From the NCBI GenBank assembly GCA_902562425.1, contig CACETF010000003.1, forward strand, positions 1 through 64,000: a stretch of 64,000 nucleotides of DNA. Direction: 5' to 3'. This DNA is from Porticoccaceae bacterium (lineage in GTDB: Bacteria > Pseudomonadota > Gammaproteobacteria > Pseudomonadales > Porticoccaceae). Positions within the stretch are counted from its first letter, which is position 1, and each line of letters starts with the position of its first letter. Below are positions 47,976-57,127 of the stretch, piece after piece. The position numbers were made by a program, and so were the translations under genes. Under the pieces are notes generated by a model. The model saw only the letters and a program-made list of their open reading frames with translations. It did no database searches and was not told the origin of the DNA.

Positions 47976-49082
47976 TCAATTTGATATATGTCCGAGTTTC
48001 TTACGCTGTTGCTTTATAGCCCAAGAAATGTGATCTCTAACGAGAGAGCTCGAAGCCTCAAGTCGCCGTTTTAGTGCTGCTAACACTTCTGTGTTGCCTT
48101 CTGAGTTTCCTAAACCAACGGCAAGGTTGCGCTGCCACTGCTGATACCCGATCCTCCTGATTGCTGATCCACGTGTTTTAAATAAAAATTCTTCCTCATT
48201 CCAAGTGAAGAGAGTTAGCAGTTCGATATCATCAAAATTATGTCTTGGTTTAAAATCGGACTCCTTTGATTTAGTTGGAAAGCGATTCCAAGGACAGATT
48301 ATTTGACAATCATCACAGCCAAAGACCCGATTCCCCAGAAGAGGTCTTATTTCTTCTGGGATTTCATGTTTGTTTTCTATAGTCAAATATGAAATGCAAC
48401 GTCTTGCATCTAAAATGTATGGTTCGGGGAAAGCATTGGTAGGACAGATGGAATTACATGCACGACAATTACCGCACAGATTTTCTGCTTTACCAATGTC
48501 TATTGGGAGCTCTAATGAAGTATAGATCTCGCCAATAAAAAACCAAGAACCTGCTTTTTCATTAAGGAGAAGGGTATTCTTGCCAATCCAGCCCAAGCCT
48601 GCTTGCGCGGCTAACGGTTTTTCCATCACTGGCGCACTGTCTACGAAAGCTCGTTGATTGACATTATGGTTAGGGATTTCTTGCCGTATCCGCCACACAA
48701 GTTCCCCAAGACGGCGCCTTATTAATTTATGATAATCTCGTCCCAGGGCGTACCGAGATATATAGGCCTTATCATCATTTCTAAGTACTGCCACCATTTT
48801 ATCATCGGTTAAGTAATCCATTCGAAAACAGATGACACGCATCGCTTGGTCCACGAGTTTATCAATTTTGTATCGCTTTTCTCCATGTGTGTTCATCCAA
48901 TCCATGGTTCCGTGGTATCCATCACTTATCCACTTTCGGAGATTTTTTGAAGCCTCAGATAAGTCAGGTTTGATAATTGCAACTTGTTGGAAACCAAGGT
49001 CTGCGCCCCAATTTTTAATTTTTGTGGCTAAGTCATGGAGGTTTTTGGGGGAGTCAAACGTTCGAGACATGTTGGGTGACAT
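47976..49082 (-). CDS. queG: Epoxyqueuosine reductase QueG
   Basis: QueG carries out the last step of queuosine synthesis in tRNA, reducing epoxyqueuosine with a cobalamin cofactor and two [4Fe-4S] clusters. The 368-residue protein has CGNCRACNSICPTNAFP and CDDCQIICPWNRFP as cluster ligands, and AGLGWIGKNTLLL. It lies between orn and nnr in the conserved block. Confidence 0.96.
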   Translation of the reverse strand: MSPNMSRTFDSPKNLHDLATKIKNWGADLGFQQVAIIKPDLSEASKNLRKWISDGYHGTMDWMNTHGEKRYKIDKLVDQAMRVICFRMDYLTDDKMVAVLRNDDKAYISRYALGRDYHKLIRRRLGELVWRIRQEIPNHNVNQRAFVDSAPVMEKPLAAQAGLGWIGKNTLLLNEKAGSWFFIGEIYTSLELPIDIGKAENLCGNCRACNSICPTNAFPEPYILDARRCISYLTIENKHEIPEEIRPLLGNRVFGCDDCQIICPWNRFPTKSKESDFKPRHNFDDIELLTLFTWNEEEFLFKTRGSAIRRIGYQQWQRNLAVGLGNSEGNTEVLAALKRRLEASSSLVRDHISWAIKQQRKKLGHISN

Positions 49083-49125
49083 CCGCTAGACTATGGTTAC
49101 ATGAGTTTACTTGGATCTTAATTTA

Positions 49126-50655
49126 ATGTCGCTAAAAACGGATGATAATTCTTTATTTGATGTGTCTAATGTTAAAAAAATCGAACAACAGTTCATCAAA
49201 AAAAATAACTCAACGGAATATGCTCTTGCTCTGAGTGCCGCAGAAGCTCTCTTGTACGAGTTAACCGGAAAGTTTGGGCAGCCGCAGTCCATCACTGTTT
49301 TTTGCGGGGGAGGCAAAAACGCTGCGGATGGATACTTGTTATCTGCTCTAGCTTCTACTAAATCAATATCGGTTAAAGTTTTAGAACTTGGGGATCCACT
49401 CCAATTTTGCCCAAACGTAGCTCGTGCTAGAGAATTGGCGCTGACTAGAAATGTTGAGGTGAAAAGATTTTCAGGTGAGGAGATAATTGAGAGTGAGGTT
49501 ATTGTTGACGCGCTGATAGGGATCGGTTTGCGAGGAAAACTAAGCGAAAAATATAGATGCGCTATTCGCAGAATTAATTACTCAAACTTACCTACACTTT
49601 CAATAGATGTGCCCTCGGGCTTAAATGCTAGCACCGGCGGAGTTCTTGATGTGGCCGTAAATGCAGATGTAACGGTAACCTTTTTTGTTAATAAACAGGG
49701 TTTTTTCACAGGATACGGTCCTTCATGCTGTGGTAGCATCATTTTAAGACGCTTGGGTATGCGGCGTGAGGAGAACTTGCACGAGTGGGCTAGTGCAAGG
49801 ATTCTGCGTCGAGAAAAACTCTACAAAATTATGCCAAGTCGACTGAATTATTCCTGTAAAGTAAATTATGGACATGTTTTGGTTATCGGAGGTGATTATG
49901 GTTATGCTGGGGCCGGGATAATAGCCGCTCAAGGCGCTGCAAGGACTGGAGCGGGACTTGTATCTCTCGCGACTCGTCCCGAACACGTAGCAGCTATGTT
50001 AACGAGACAACCCGAGGTTATGGCGATCGGAGTGTCATCTGGACAAGAGCTGGAGCCTTTTTTGAGTCGGCCAAGTGTGTTGGTTTTAGGTCCAGGCTTG
50101 GGCACTTCCGCTTGGTCTGAGCAACTACTACAAAGAGCGTTAGACACAAGAATATTAACGGTTATTGATGCGGATGCGCTTAATATAATTTCATCAAAGA
50201 AAGTAAAAATTAGTAGAGAACATGCAAAGAATTGTGTGATTACTCCTCATTCGGGAGAGGCCGCTCGCTTGTTGAATATCTCTGTTAAGGAAGTCGAACT
50301 AGACCGCATCTCAGCGGCAATCAAACTTCAAAAGGTATATGGCACAACAGTAGTTCTGAAAGGGTCTGGGACCATAGTCTTTGGCCATACCTCAGAGTTG
50401 GTCAGTATATGTCCATACGGCAATCCAGGCATGGCAAGCGCTGGAATGGGTGATCTCTTGAGTGGAATTATTGGTGGTCTTCTAGCTCAATCATTGTCAT
50501 GCATTTCTGCCGCGGAACTGGGGTGTTGTTTACACTCTTACGCTGCAGACTTGATGGTCAATCAGATAGGTCAACAAGGACTGCTGGCAACTGACCTATT
50601 GAGATCGATCAGTGACCAATTGATGACCCCAGAACGATCAGGTGAGTCAATTTGA
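49126..50655 (+). CDS. nnr: Bifunctional NAD(P)HX epimerase/dehydratase Nnr
   Basis: Nnr repairs hydrated NAD(P)H. The N-terminal YjeF_N epimerase domain (to about residue 215) shows VFCGGGKNAADGY and SIDVPSGLNASTG. The C-terminal ADP-dependent dehydratase has LVIGGDYGYAGA, LVLGPGLG, VIDADALN and GMASAGMGDLLSGIIGGL. I take the ATG at 49126 (509 residues); a TTG at 49111 would add five codons. tsaE overlaps its stop. Confidence 0.95.
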   Translation: MSLKTDDNSLFDVSNVKKIEQQFIKKNNSTEYALALSAAEALLYELTGKFGQPQSITVFCGGGKNAADGYLLSALASTKSISVKVLELGDPLQFCPNVARARELALTRNVEVKRFSGEEIIESEVIVDALIGIGLRGKLSEKYRCAIRRINYSNLPTLSIDVPSGLNASTGGVLDVAVNADVTVTFFVNKQGFFTGYGPSCCGSIILRRLGMRREENLHEWASARILRREKLYKIMPSRLNYSCKVNYGHVLVIGGDYGYAGAGIIAAQGAARTGAGLVSLATRPEHVAAMLTRQPEVMAIGVSSGQELEPFLSRPSVLVLGPGLGTSAWSEQLLQRALDTRILTVIDADALNIISSKKVKISREHAKNCVITPHSGEAARLLNISVKEVELDRISAAIKLQKVYGTTVVLKGSGTIVFGHTSELVSICPYGNPGMASAGMGDLLSGIIGGLLAQSLSCISAAELGCCLHSYAADLMVNQIGQQGLLATDLLRSISDQLMTPERSGESI

Positions 50656-51149
50656 AAAGCGTTTCCGAAAATTTATGCATCGACGATTGGGCCAATTATA
50701 GAACGATTGTTGATGAGCAGGCAATGTTAGCGTTCGGACATTCGGTTGCGAGGGCGCTAGTGCCTCGTTTGGTAATAACACTTTCTGGAGATTTGGGTGT
50801 CGGTAAGACGACATTGGCGAGAGGATTGATCCAAGGTTTGGGTTTCACTGGAATAGTAAAAAGTCCAACATATGCGATGTTGGAAGCCTACCACTTGGAC
50901 AGCGGTGCGGTGTATCATTTTGATCTCTATAGAATGAGTGACCCTGAAGAATTGGAATTCCTCGGTTACCGAGATTGTTTAGGTGATGCATATCTATGTC
51001 TCGTAGAGTGGCCGGAGCGTGGCGCTGGATTCCTTCGTAATATAGATTTGGAATTGTCGATAAAATCTGATGGGGTTGCTCGAATTGTAAATGGAAGAGC
51101 GCATACTCTCGCCGGAAAGATTACGAATGAGCATTTGCAACACATATAG
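50652..51149 (+). CDS. tsaE: tRNA threonylcarbamoyladenosine ATPase TsaE
   Basis: TsaE is the ATPase that resets the TsaB-TsaD complex in t6A tRNA modification. The 165-residue protein has the P-loop GDLGVGKTTLARGL (46-59), KSPTYAMLE and HFDLYRM. It starts at TTG overlapping the nnr stop (TTGA), so translation is coupled. The conserved Walker B-type VEWPERG follows. Confidence 0.95.
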   Translation: MKSVSENLCIDDWANYRTIVDEQAMLAFGHSVARALVPRLVITLSGDLGVGKTTLARGLIQGLGFTGIVKSPTYAMLEAYHLDSGAVYHFDLYRMSDPEELEFLGYRDCLGDAYLCLVEWPERGAGFLRNIDLELSIKSDGVARIVNGRAHTLAGKITNEHLQHI

Positions 51150-51215
51150 AGTAAAAGATTTGCTTCCAGTCGATGCATATTCGTCTATTTTTTGCAAGCA
51201 GTGTCGGATGTTTAA

Positions 51216-52526
51216 ATGCTGACTTTTTTAATCTCGTGTTTAATTATGTTGATCTTCAGTGACTTTGCTGAGTCATCGGAAATTGAGGGACTGAGGCTCT
51301 ACAGATCCCCAGACAGAACCCGTATCGTCTTGGATCTTAACGAGGCAGTCAGATACCACACGTTCACATTAGAAAATCCAAATCGTGTGGTTGTCGATAT
51401 TCTGGATTCGAGGTTAAATGCAGCATTTGAGCTACTCGATCTCTCAAACACTCCCATCACCCGCATCCGCACTGGCGTGAGGGGCAGCACTAATTTAAGA
51501 ATGGTATTCGATTTGGCAGATCAAGTCAGTTCAAAGGTGTTTAGTCTCCAATCAAACGAACGCTATGGTAACCGTTTAGTTGTGGATCTTTACGATATAA
51601 AAAAACGCACGAGTAAAAAATTAGCTGGAATTATTGAACAGGCAAATCGAAAAATTGTCATTGCAATCGACGCTGGGCATGGAGGAGAAGATCCAGGAGC
51701 TTTGGGTCCGGGAAGGATTCGGGAAAAGGTGATAGTGTTGCAAATTGCAAAGCGTCTCAAGACTTTGTTCGATGAGGATCCCGATTTTATTGGAGTTCTA
51801 ATTCGAAAGGGAGATTATTATTTGGCTCATCGTAGGCGGACGGAAATTGCGCACAACAGTCTTGCAGATTTCTTCATATCTATCCATGCCGATGCATTTT
51901 CTAGTCCCGCAGCCTATGGAGCTTCTGTTTATGCCTTGTCAACTAAAGGAGCCACTAGCGAGGCTGCCAGGTATCTTGCATCTAAAGAGAATCGTGCTGA
52001 TCTCATTGGGGGTGCGGTATCGTTGAGTTTGGGAGATAAGCCAGATGCTCTTGCTGAGGTTCTGTTAGATCTATCAATGACTGCGACTTTAAGTAGTAGT
52101 CTAGCCGCAGGTGAATATGTGTTGAAAAATATTGATGGACTTGCGAGGTTACATAAAAAACGCGTGGAGCAGGCCGGATTTTTGGTCCTTAAATCACCAG
52201 ATATCCCTTCTCTACTTATCGAAGCTGGATTTATTTCAAATCCACGGGAGGCGAAACTTCTCTCAAGTAATACTTACCAACAGAATATGGCAAGGGCTAT
52301 TTATCGGGGCATGGTTCAATATTACTTAGACAATCCACCTCCGGGAACATCTCTGGCGGTTAATAAAACTGAACGTTTAAAAACACATATTGTGCTAAAA
52401 GGTGATACGCTTTCTCAAATTGCGCAAAAGTATAGAACCACGGTAGATTATTTATTACGTTATAACAATTTATCCTCGAAACAAATCAAAGTCGGTCAAA
52501 GGATTTCATTACCACCTTCTAAATAG
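51216..52526 (+). CDS. amiC: N-acetylmuramoyl-L-alanine amidase, AmiC/AmiB type, with LysM
   Basis: This periplasmic zinc amidase splits daughter-cell peptidoglycan. The 436-residue precursor has a signal peptide (about 1-19), an AMIN domain (about 22-115), an Amidase_3 domain (about 145-370; IDAGHGGEDPGA, SIHADAF, LLIEAGFISN) and a C-terminal LysM (about 388-434; HIVLKGDTLSQIAQKYRTT). It follows tsaE and precedes mutL. The exact paralogue (AmiB or AmiC) cannot be decided from sequence alone. Confidence 0.93.
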   Translation: MLTFLISCLIMLIFSDFAESSEIEGLRLYRSPDRTRIVLDLNEAVRYHTFTLENPNRVVVDILDSRLNAAFELLDLSNTPITRIRTGVRGSTNLRMVFDLADQVSSKVFSLQSNERYGNRLVVDLYDIKKRTSKKLAGIIEQANRKIVIAIDAGHGGEDPGALGPGRIREKVIVLQIAKRLKTLFDEDPDFIGVLIRKGDYYLAHRRRTEIAHNSLADFFISIHADAFSSPAAYGASVYALSTKGATSEAARYLASKENRADLIGGAVSLSLGDKPDALAEVLLDLSMTATLSSSLAAGEYVLKNIDGLARLHKKRVEQAGFLVLKSPDIPSLLIEAGFISNPREAKLLSSNTYQQNMARAIYRGMVQYYLDNPPPGTSLAVNKTERLKTHIVLKGDTLSQIAQKYRTTVDYLLRYNNLSSKQIKVGQRISLPPSK

Positions 52527-52538
52527 CGGTCTAAAATA

Positions 52539-54350
52539 ATGGGAAAAATTCGTGTTTTAAGTACACAATTGGCGAACCAAATCGCCGCTGGGGAGGTTGT
52601 AGATCGGCCTTTTTCTGTGGTGAAAGAGCTTGTAGAAAATAGTCTCGATGCTGGGGCGACAAATATACATGTTGAGGTGGAGAAAGGTGGGATGAACCTT
52701 TTGAAAGTTCGTGATGACGGAGCGGGGATTCCAGCAGATGAGCTCGCACTGGCATTGAGTCGACATTCTACCAGCAAAGTTTATGATTTAGTAGATTTAA
52801 ACTCCATAAGGACTTTGGGATTTCGTGGTGAAGCTTTATCAAGCATAGCATCGGTTTCGCAATTAACATTGATATCTATGCACTCTGAATCTGCATGGCT
52901 TGCACAGTCAGAGGGCTGTGATACCAATGTAAGTTTACGTCCGGCAGCACATCCAAAGGGAACCACGGTTGAGGTCAGAGAATTATTTTACAATACTCCT
53001 GCACGACGAAAGTTTTTGCGCTCTGAAGCCACAGAATTCAACAATATCAGCTCCTGTATAAAGAGGTTAGCTCTCAGCCGCTTTGAGGTAACGTTCGCCC
53101 TCACGAATAATGATCGATTGAGGCTAGACCTTCATGCGGCGAGTTGTTATGTGGATGAGCTGGAGAGACTTCGTGTGATATGTGGAAACATTTTTGTAGA
53201 CAACGCCATTTACCTTGATAATCAAAGCTTGAATTTGAGAATTCGAGGATGGATTTCTTCACCAACGTTTAGTAGAAGTCAATCTGATTTGCAATATCTT
53301 TACGTTAACGGAAGGTATGTCAAGGATAAAACCATCTCTTATGCAATAAGGCAGGCATATCAGGATGTTTTGTACAAGGGACGACATCCGGCCTTCGTGT
53401 TGTATTTAGAAACTGATTTAAAGGATGTTGATGTGAATGTGCATCCGACGAAACATGAAGTTAGATTTAGGGATAGCAAAATAATCCATCGCTTTGTTTA
53501 CACCGCAATAAATTCTGCAATAGCGAAGGGACATCTAAAAAATGATAATTTTAGAGATTCGGAGTTTAACCAGGTCTCGGGACATCAACTTCAAAAAGGA
53601 AATGTGTCTAACGGAGAAATGTTTCCGTCTAATCGCTTCTTCCAGAATGCTGATCGCAACATCGGTGGACAAAAATCAGAAATTATTGCCCTAAGATCAG
53701 GGTCTGCCGAATTTTCTAATGATCAGAATAGTGGCAATATTGCAGAGAAAGATGACTGCGAGCCAATCCCACCACTAGGATTTGCATTGGCACAATTGAG
53801 ATATGCCTATATTCTCGCAGAAAATGCGACTGGATTAGTGGTGGTAGATTCCCATGCCGCCCATGAAAGAATAATTTATGAGGAATTGAAGCGCACCTAC
53901 GAGGAACAAGGACTGGTTTCTCAACCTCTTTTAGTGCCGCAAGGAGTTCTAGTAAGTGAAACTGAAGCTGATTTGGGAGAGCATCTTGCGGAGGAGTTAA
54001 AAAAACTTGGATTAATTTTTGATAGGACATCGTCAGAGTCGCTATTGGTAAGGGAAATTCCGGCTATTCTGAGGGGGTCGGATGTAGAGCAACTCCTGCG
54101 AGACATTTTAGCTGATTTGATTCAAAATGATATCTCGGATCGAATAAGCAGCGAGATCCATCTCATTCTGGCCACAATGGCTTGCCATGGATCAGTTAGA
54201 GCGAATAGAAAGCTTACTTTGTCGGAAATGAATGCTCTTCTTCGGCAAATGGAAGAAACAGAACGAATTAATCAGTGCAATCATGGTCGACCAACTTGGA
54301 CTGAGTTTCCAGTAGAGGATATTGATAAATATTTTATGCGGGGTCGTTAA
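52539..54350 (+). CDS. mutL: DNA mismatch repair protein MutL
   Basis: MutL links mismatch recognition by MutS to strand incision. The 603-residue protein has the GHKL ATPase N-domain (QIAAGEVVDRPFSVVKELVE with Glu33; DDGAGIP; RTLGFRGEAL) and a C-terminal dimerisation domain. That domain holds DSHAAHERIIYE from Asp437, matching the D-x-H-A-x2-E-x4-E metal motif of endonuclease-type MutL, plus ACHGSVR and CNHGRPT. It therefore probably nicks DNA itself and does not need MutH, unlike E. coli MutL. Confidence 0.96.
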   Translation: MGKIRVLSTQLANQIAAGEVVDRPFSVVKELVENSLDAGATNIHVEVEKGGMNLLKVRDDGAGIPADELALALSRHSTSKVYDLVDLNSIRTLGFRGEALSSIASVSQLTLISMHSESAWLAQSEGCDTNVSLRPAAHPKGTTVEVRELFYNTPARRKFLRSEATEFNNISSCIKRLALSRFEVTFALTNNDRLRLDLHAASCYVDELERLRVICGNIFVDNAIYLDNQSLNLRIRGWISSPTFSRSQSDLQYLYVNGRYVKDKTISYAIRQAYQDVLYKGRHPAFVLYLETDLKDVDVNVHPTKHEVRFRDSKIIHRFVYTAINSAIAKGHLKNDNFRDSEFNQVSGHQLQKGNVSNGEMFPSNRFFQNADRNIGGQKSEIIALRSGSAEFSNDQNSGNIAEKDDCEPIPPLGFALAQLRYAYILAENATGLVVVDSHAAHERIIYEELKRTYEEQGLVSQPLLVPQGVLVSETEADLGEHLAEELKKLGLIFDRTSSESLLVREIPAILRGSDVEQLLRDILADLIQNDISDRISSEIHLILATMACHGSVRANRKLTLSEMNALLRQMEETERINQCNHGRPTWTEFPVEDIDKYFMRGR

Positions 54351-54353
54351 GTT

Positions 54354-55328
54354 TTGAGAGCAACAAATTTTGCGCGTCGAAATACAAGATTACCGTTAAT
54401 TATTTTGATGGGCCCGACCGCAATTGGTAAAACTGACGTAGCACTCTCAATTTGCCGTCAGTTGCCGGTCGAAATAGTAAGTGTGGACTCTGCTCAAGTA
54501 TATCGTCACCTAGACATAGGCACCGCTAAGCCGTCCAAAGCTATTCTAGAAGAGGTACCACATTGGCTAATAGATGTTGCGGATCCCAAAGATACTTATA
54601 ACGCTGCAAGGTTCTTGAGCGACGCTAATTATGCTATCGGAAGAATTCGGCAGAAAGGCAAATTTCCTCTCCTAGTGGGTGGCAGTATGATGTATTTTAA
54701 TGTGCTGGTAAATGGGTTGTCTAATTTGCCGCCTGCCAGCCCGACAGTTCGAGAAAAGTTGAATCGACAGATCGAGTTGGAGGGACTGCAAAGTTTATAT
54801 GATCGCCTGAAAAGGATTGATGCACATACTGCATCTCGTTTGCATCCGAATCAAAGACAACGTGTACTCCGCGCACTGGAGGTATTTGAATTAACCGGTA
54901 CGCCCTTATCTGAGTTACAAGTCCAAAAAAGTTCCACTAACTTGCCTCATCCTTTGGAAATTTACCAAATTGGACTGTGGCCTTCTGATCGAGCGTTGCT
55001 CCATCGACGCATTGAAGAGCGTTTTGAATCTATGTTAAAACGAGGATTCTGTGATGAGGTAAAGACTCTTTGCGCTCGTGGGGATTTACATCCTGATTTT
55101 CCTGCCATTAGGGCAGTTGGATACAGACAAATATGGGGATTTCTTCAAGGTGCATACGATCTAGAGACGGCTAAAAATTTGAGTATTTTTGCTTCCAGGC
55201 AGCTAGCCAAACGACAACTAACTTGGATGCGACGTTGGTCAGATCTTGATATTGTGCATGTTGATCCAATGAGCAATAGAGAAAAAGAGAAAAAAAATAT
55301 TCTGAACCGCTTGAAAAAACGCGTGTAA
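54354..55328 (+). CDS. miaA: tRNA dimethylallyltransferase MiaA
   Basis: MiaA adds the isopentenyl group to A37 of UNN-decoding tRNAs. The 324-residue protein has the P-loop GPTAIGKTDVAL, VSVDSAQVYRHLDIGTAKP and the conserved VGGSMMYF. It begins at TTG three bases after mutL. The order miaA-hfq-hflX is conserved. The modified tRNAs are then acted on by MiaB. Confidence 0.96.
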   Translation: MRATNFARRNTRLPLIILMGPTAIGKTDVALSICRQLPVEIVSVDSAQVYRHLDIGTAKPSKAILEEVPHWLIDVADPKDTYNAARFLSDANYAIGRIRQKGKFPLLVGGSMMYFNVLVNGLSNLPPASPTVREKLNRQIELEGLQSLYDRLKRIDAHTASRLHPNQRQRVLRALEVFELTGTPLSELQVQKSSTNLPHPLEIYQIGLWPSDRALLHRRIEERFESMLKRGFCDEVKTLCARGDLHPDFPAIRAVGYRQIWGFLQGAYDLETAKNLSIFASRQLAKRQLTWMRRWSDLDIVHVDPMSNREKEKKNILNRLKKRV

Positions 55329-55443
55329 AACCCCATCTTCTACAATAAGATCTCATCTACTGATTTCCAAAAAGTCTATTGGGAGAGCTCAATAGTTGTT
55401 AAAATGTTGCGAAAGCGTGCTGACTGTTTTAGGAGACTGAACA

Positions 55444-55740
55444 ATGTCCAGGGGACACAATTTACAAGATCCGTTTCTCAATGTGCTGAGGAAAGAGAAA
55501 GTCGCTGTGTCGATATTCCTTGTTAATGGTATAAAGCTCCAAGGGCAAATTGAGTCTTTTGACCAGTTTGTGGTTCTATTAAAGAATACAGTTAGCCAGA
55601 TGGTATACAAGCATGCAATTTCCACGGTGGTGCCATCCCGAGCGGTAAAACTTCCTTTGCCGAGCCCGGGTTCCTCTGCAACCAACGAGAGCCGCTACGA
55701 CCTAGGAAATACGCATACGTTCTCTGAAGACAATTTCTAA
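55444..55740 (+). CDS. hfq: RNA chaperone Hfq
   Basis: Hfq, 98 residues, forms a hexamer that pairs small RNAs with mRNAs. The Sm1 region [34 protein letters not shown] and the Sm2 motif [10 protein letters not shown] are all conserved. The C-terminal tail is moderately long and acidic. It lies 115 bases after miaA, enough for its own promoter, and six bases before hflX. Its presence implies sRNA regulation in this organism. Confidence 0.98.
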   Translation: MSRGHNLQDPFLNVLRKEKVAVSIFLVNGIKLQGQIESFDQFVVLLKNTVSQMVYKHAISTVVPSRAVKLPLPSPGSSATNESRYDLGNTHTFSEDNF

Positions 55741-55746
55741 CAAAAT

Positions 55747-57042
55747 ATGCTGTTTTTTGGGCGACCCATTAGCGGAGAAAGAATTTTAATGGTTAGCTTG
55801 AGGATACAGTCCGACGTTTGGGCGGGGGAAACCTCTGAGTTTGAAGAATTGGTGGCGTCGACCGGTGGGAGCGCGGTTTGGTCAGTTACGGGCTCTGTAA
55901 AAGTTCCGCACCCCAAATTTTTTTTAGGTAGGGGAAAATTAGAAGAGATCGCATCGCTCAGACTTGAGAAAGATGTGGACTTAATAATTTTTAATCACGA
56001 TTTATCAGCGAGCCAAGAACGAAATCTCGAGGAGAAATTAAAGTGCAAAGTTTTGGATCGATCTGGATTGATACTTGAAATATTCGCACAACGTGCTCGG
56101 ACACACGAGGGCAAGTTGCAAGTAGAATTGGCGCAGCTAAAGCATCTTTCGACACGCCTAATACGCGGCTGGACGCATCTCGAAAGACAGAAAGGCGGTA
56201 TCGGTCTGCGGGGGCCAGGCGAGAAACAACTAGAATCTGACAGAAGGTTGGTAAAATCTCGCATTTCCAGCGTCAAAAATAGTTTGTTAAAAATACGAAA
56301 GCAAAGATCTCTTGGGCGACAGGCTAGGCTCAAATTGAATACCAGAACCATATCATTAGTAGGTTATACTAATGTAGGAAAGTCAACTATATTTAATATT
56401 TTGACTCAGAGTGGAGTTTATGCTGCAGATAAGTTGTTTGCGACATTAGACCCGACAATTCGCCGAGGCAAAATCGAGAAAATTAGAGACACAGTTTTTT
56501 CTGACACAGTGGGATTTATAAAGCATCTACCTCATAGCCTAATAGAGGCATTTCAAGGTACTTTGGAAGAAATTCGAGGTGCTTCATTGATCCTTCATGT
56601 CATCGATGCGTCAGCAATAGATGTTGAGTCAATGAAACACAGTGTAGATACCGTTCTGAAAGAAATTGGCGCAAATGAAATTCGTGTTTTAATAGTGTAT
56701 AACAAAGTAGATTTGCTGGACCGTTGCGAATGTCGAATAGACAGAGATGCAGGGGGTTTTCCCACTGCTGTCTGGGTATCCGCAGAAACTGGTGAGGGAA
56801 TAACCTTGTTGGTTGATGCTATCGTGGAATGCAGTGACGATGGCGCTCTTACAGGAAAACTAAGTTTGCCACCGGCACTCGCATCGTTGAGAGCTGAGCT
56901 TTATAATTGTGGAGCGGTGACGAAAGAGAGTATTGATAATAGAGGCGTCTCTGTGGTGGACGTCAGAATAAATAGAATTGAGTATGCTCGCGTTTCAAAG
57001 CGTTATAAAGAATTCGCTGACATTTTTACTATGGCTTGTTAG
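55747..57042 (+). CDS. hflX: Ribosome-associated GTPase HflX
   Basis: HflX splits stalled or stressed 70S ribosomes. The 431-residue protein opens MLFFGRPISGERILMVSL, equivalent to the start of known HflX proteins, so the ATG at 55747 is preferred over the internal one at 55789. It has GRGKLEEI, the HflX domain with RGPGEKQLESDRR, then G1 GYTNVGKSTIFN, G3 DTVGFIKHLP and G4 NKVDL. It lies in the conserved hfq-hflX-hflK-hflC order. Confidence 0.96.
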   Translation: MLFFGRPISGERILMVSLRIQSDVWAGETSEFEELVASTGGSAVWSVTGSVKVPHPKFFLGRGKLEEIASLRLEKDVDLIIFNHDLSASQERNLEEKLKCKVLDRSGLILEIFAQRARTHEGKLQVELAQLKHLSTRLIRGWTHLERQKGGIGLRGPGEKQLESDRRLVKSRISSVKNSLLKIRKQRSLGRQARLKLNTRTISLVGYTNVGKSTIFNILTQSGVYAADKLFATLDPTIRRGKIEKIRDTVFSDTVGFIKHLPHSLIEAFQGTLEEIRGASLILHVIDASAIDVESMKHSVDTVLKEIGANEIRVLIVYNKVDLLDRCECRIDRDAGGFPTAVWVSAETGEGITLLVDAIVECSDDGALTGKLSLPPALASLRAELYNCGAVTKESIDNRGVSVVDVRINRIEYARVSKRYKEFADIFTMAC

Positions 57043-57127
57043 ATGAGAATCTTGAAGAGTTGTATAAATAAACTGGGTGGATTATCAATTAAAGTCAACT
57101 TAATGGAGTGTGCAATAGGAGTGATTT

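Noticed and set aside
48832-49089. 85-codon plus-strand frame antisense to the queG start
   Set aside because: Covers conserved QueG N-terminal codons on the other strand and has no features of its own.
55995-56351. 118-codon minus-strand frame inside hflX
   Set aside because: Antisense to a conserved GTPase, Arg/Ser/Cys-rich composition, no recognisable domain or ribosome-binding site.
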